A stretch of 64,000 nucleotides of DNA. It comes from JBDTSW01 sp963797835. GTDB taxonomy: Bacteria > Actinomycetota > Thermoleophilia > Solirubrobacterales > 70-9. Shown here piece after piece: positions 63,133-64,000 of this stretch (positions are counted from its first letter, which is position 1; each line of letters opens with the position of its first letter). A program made the position numbers and the translations under genes. The stretch covers positions 1 to 64,000 of the forward strand of contig CAWCRN010000019.1 in assembly GCA_963797835.1 (NCBI GenBank), read 5' to 3'. The notes under the pieces were generated by a model. That model saw only the letters and a program-made list of their open reading frames with translations, ran no database searches and had not been told where the DNA came from.

Positions 63133-64000
63133 ATGAGCAATCCCAGGCCGTCACGCATGCGGGTGATCCGCTGGGCGCTCGCGCTTGCGGCGCTGGGCGG
63201 TGCCGTTCTCGCCGCCCCCGCCAGCGCGCTTCAGCTCGGCCCCGAGGCGCCCCAGTCGCCGAACACGGAGGACATGGCCACGGCCTACTGGGTGATGCTG
63301 GTGATCACCCTCGTCATCGCCCTCGCGATCAACGGCGCGCTGCTCGTCGGGCTCCTTCGCTTCCGCGCCAGGCGCGGACGGACGGCGCCGCGGATCACCG
63401 CGGGGCGCGGGGTGATCGGCCGGGTCGTGGGCGCGTTCTGTGCGATGGCGATCGCGATCTTCGTCTTCGGCATCGTGATCTCCGACAGCGCCCGGACCGT
63501 CGAGGAGAGTGGCCCCGAGGGTCTGAGCGCCGCGGCCTCGCGGTACGCGCAGGTGCCGATCAAGGGCCTGTCTGCGGCCCAGCTGGAGGCCGCCGAGGAG
63601 GCCACGCTGAGCGAGGAGCCGCCCGGCGGCGGCACCGTGTTCAAGCCGGCGGAGGGCGACCCGCTGGTCATCAGCGCGATCGCCCAGCAGTGGCTCTGGC
63701 GGTTCGAGTACCCGGGCGGCGTCCCCGGCCAGAAGACGTTCTCCTACGGCGAGCTCGTGGTGCCCGTCGATACAGCCGTCGTGCTGGACATCGACTCCAC
63801 GGACGTGATCCACTCCTGGTGGGTACCGGCGCTCACCGGCCAGGTCCAGGCGATCCCGGGCAGCGTCTCACAGACCTGGTTCAAGGCCGACGAGGTGGGC
63901 ACCTACGACGGCCGCGGCACGATCTTCGACGGCACCTCGTATCCGTCGCTCACCGCCAAGGTGACCGTCGTGGAGGCGGCCGAGTACGAGGCGTACGTCG
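63133..64000 (+). CDS. coxB: cytochrome c/quinol oxidase subunit II, CuA ligands lost (partial, continues past window)
   Basis: At least 289 aa, not complete. Signal (RVIRWALALAALGGAVLAAP), two helices (YWVMLVITLVIALAINGALL and AFCAMAIAIFVFGIVISDSA), an unusual 60-residue insert, then the cupredoxin domain QQWLWRFEYPGG...DVIHSWWVPALTGQVQAIPG. The CuA loop normally QCAELCGTYHAQM reads RGTIFDGTSYPSL: Gly262, Ile264, Asp266, Tyr270 and Leu273 replace Cys, Glu, Cys, His and Met. Only His227 remains. It cannot hold a normal CuA centre. TAGAAT 14 bp before the ATG is a possible -10. Confidence 0.85.
   Translation, partial: MSNPRPSRMRVIRWALALAALGGAVLAAPASALQLGPEAPQSPNTEDMATAYWVMLVITLVIALAINGALLVGLLRFRARRGRTAPRITAGRGVIGRVVGAFCAMAIAIFVFGIVISDSARTVEESGPEGLSAAASRYAQVPIKGLSAAQLEAAEEATLSEEPPGGGTVFKPAEGDPLVISAIAQQWLWRFEYPGGVPGQKTFSYGELVVPVDTAVVLDIDSTDVIHSWWVPALTGQVQAIPGSVSQTWFKADEVGTYDGRGTIFDGTSYPSLTAKVTVVEAAEYEAYV

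Overview
The window is GC-rich (about 70%) chromosomal DNA whose gene content suggests an actinobacterium, probably of the class Thermoleophilia (Solirubrobacterales/Gaiellales type). The pointers are a FAS1 lipoprotein, a lysyl-oxidase-like protein, PucR- and GntR-type regulators, leaderless-looking promoters, three tRNAs and many GTG starts. No transposon, prophage or CRISPR array was seen. This taxonomic placement is inference.

Layout. 0-3.8 kb: small unassigned genes, a broken XRE regulator, tRNA-His, an exported protein cut by an amber codon and a FAS1 lipoprotein. 3.8-29.7 kb: a one-carbon / N-methyl island. Leftward are mgsC-mgsB-mgsA-gmaS (copy 1). Divergent and rightward are a heterotetrameric sarcosine-oxidase-type N-methylglutamate dehydrogenase (soxD-A-G-B order), formate-THF ligase, methenyl-THF cyclohydrolase, an EamA transporter and cyanase. 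Leftward again is an eight-gene operon of gmaS, mgsA, mgsB and mgsC (copy 2), an unknown 147-aa protein, two FAD amine oxidoreductases and a P450. Then come a GntR regulator, a FolD-like protein, NAD-formate dehydrogenase and a class-I glutamine amidotransferase. 29.8-39.4 kb: an ammonium transporter with small membrane proteins, a GAF-PucR regulator, a Na+/H+ antiporter, a ZIP metal transporter under DtxR-like boxes and an amino-acid permease. 39.5-44.4 kb: UspA, an acyl-CoA-dehydrogenase-like flavoprotein, a DUF1989-GcvT fusion and a flavin reductase. 44.5-64 kb: two tRNAs, amt-PII, housekeeping genes, a fatty-acid oxidation cluster, trxB, lipid and envelope genes, and the start of a cytochrome oxidase operon.

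How the genes work together. GmaS would join methylamine to glutamate, MgsABC would turn the product into N-methylglutamate, and the SoxBDAG-like dehydrogenase would release the methyl group as formaldehyde or methylene-THF. The FolD-like protein, FchA, formate-THF ligase and formate dehydrogenase would then oxidise it to CO2. Amt and PII proteins fit the nitrogen side. Five copies of a GTACC-N2-TTTGT-type dyad lie upstream of the Sox operon, the gmaS2 operon/gntR, fdh, the permease and the acyl-CoA-dehydrogenase-like operon. This suggests one regulon, perhaps run by the GntR protein.

Quality caveat: more than twenty genes are split by single-base frame breaks, mostly apparent +1 insertions, while the protein homology continues in the next frame. 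I treat them as probable consensus errors. The coordinates given span the whole gene.
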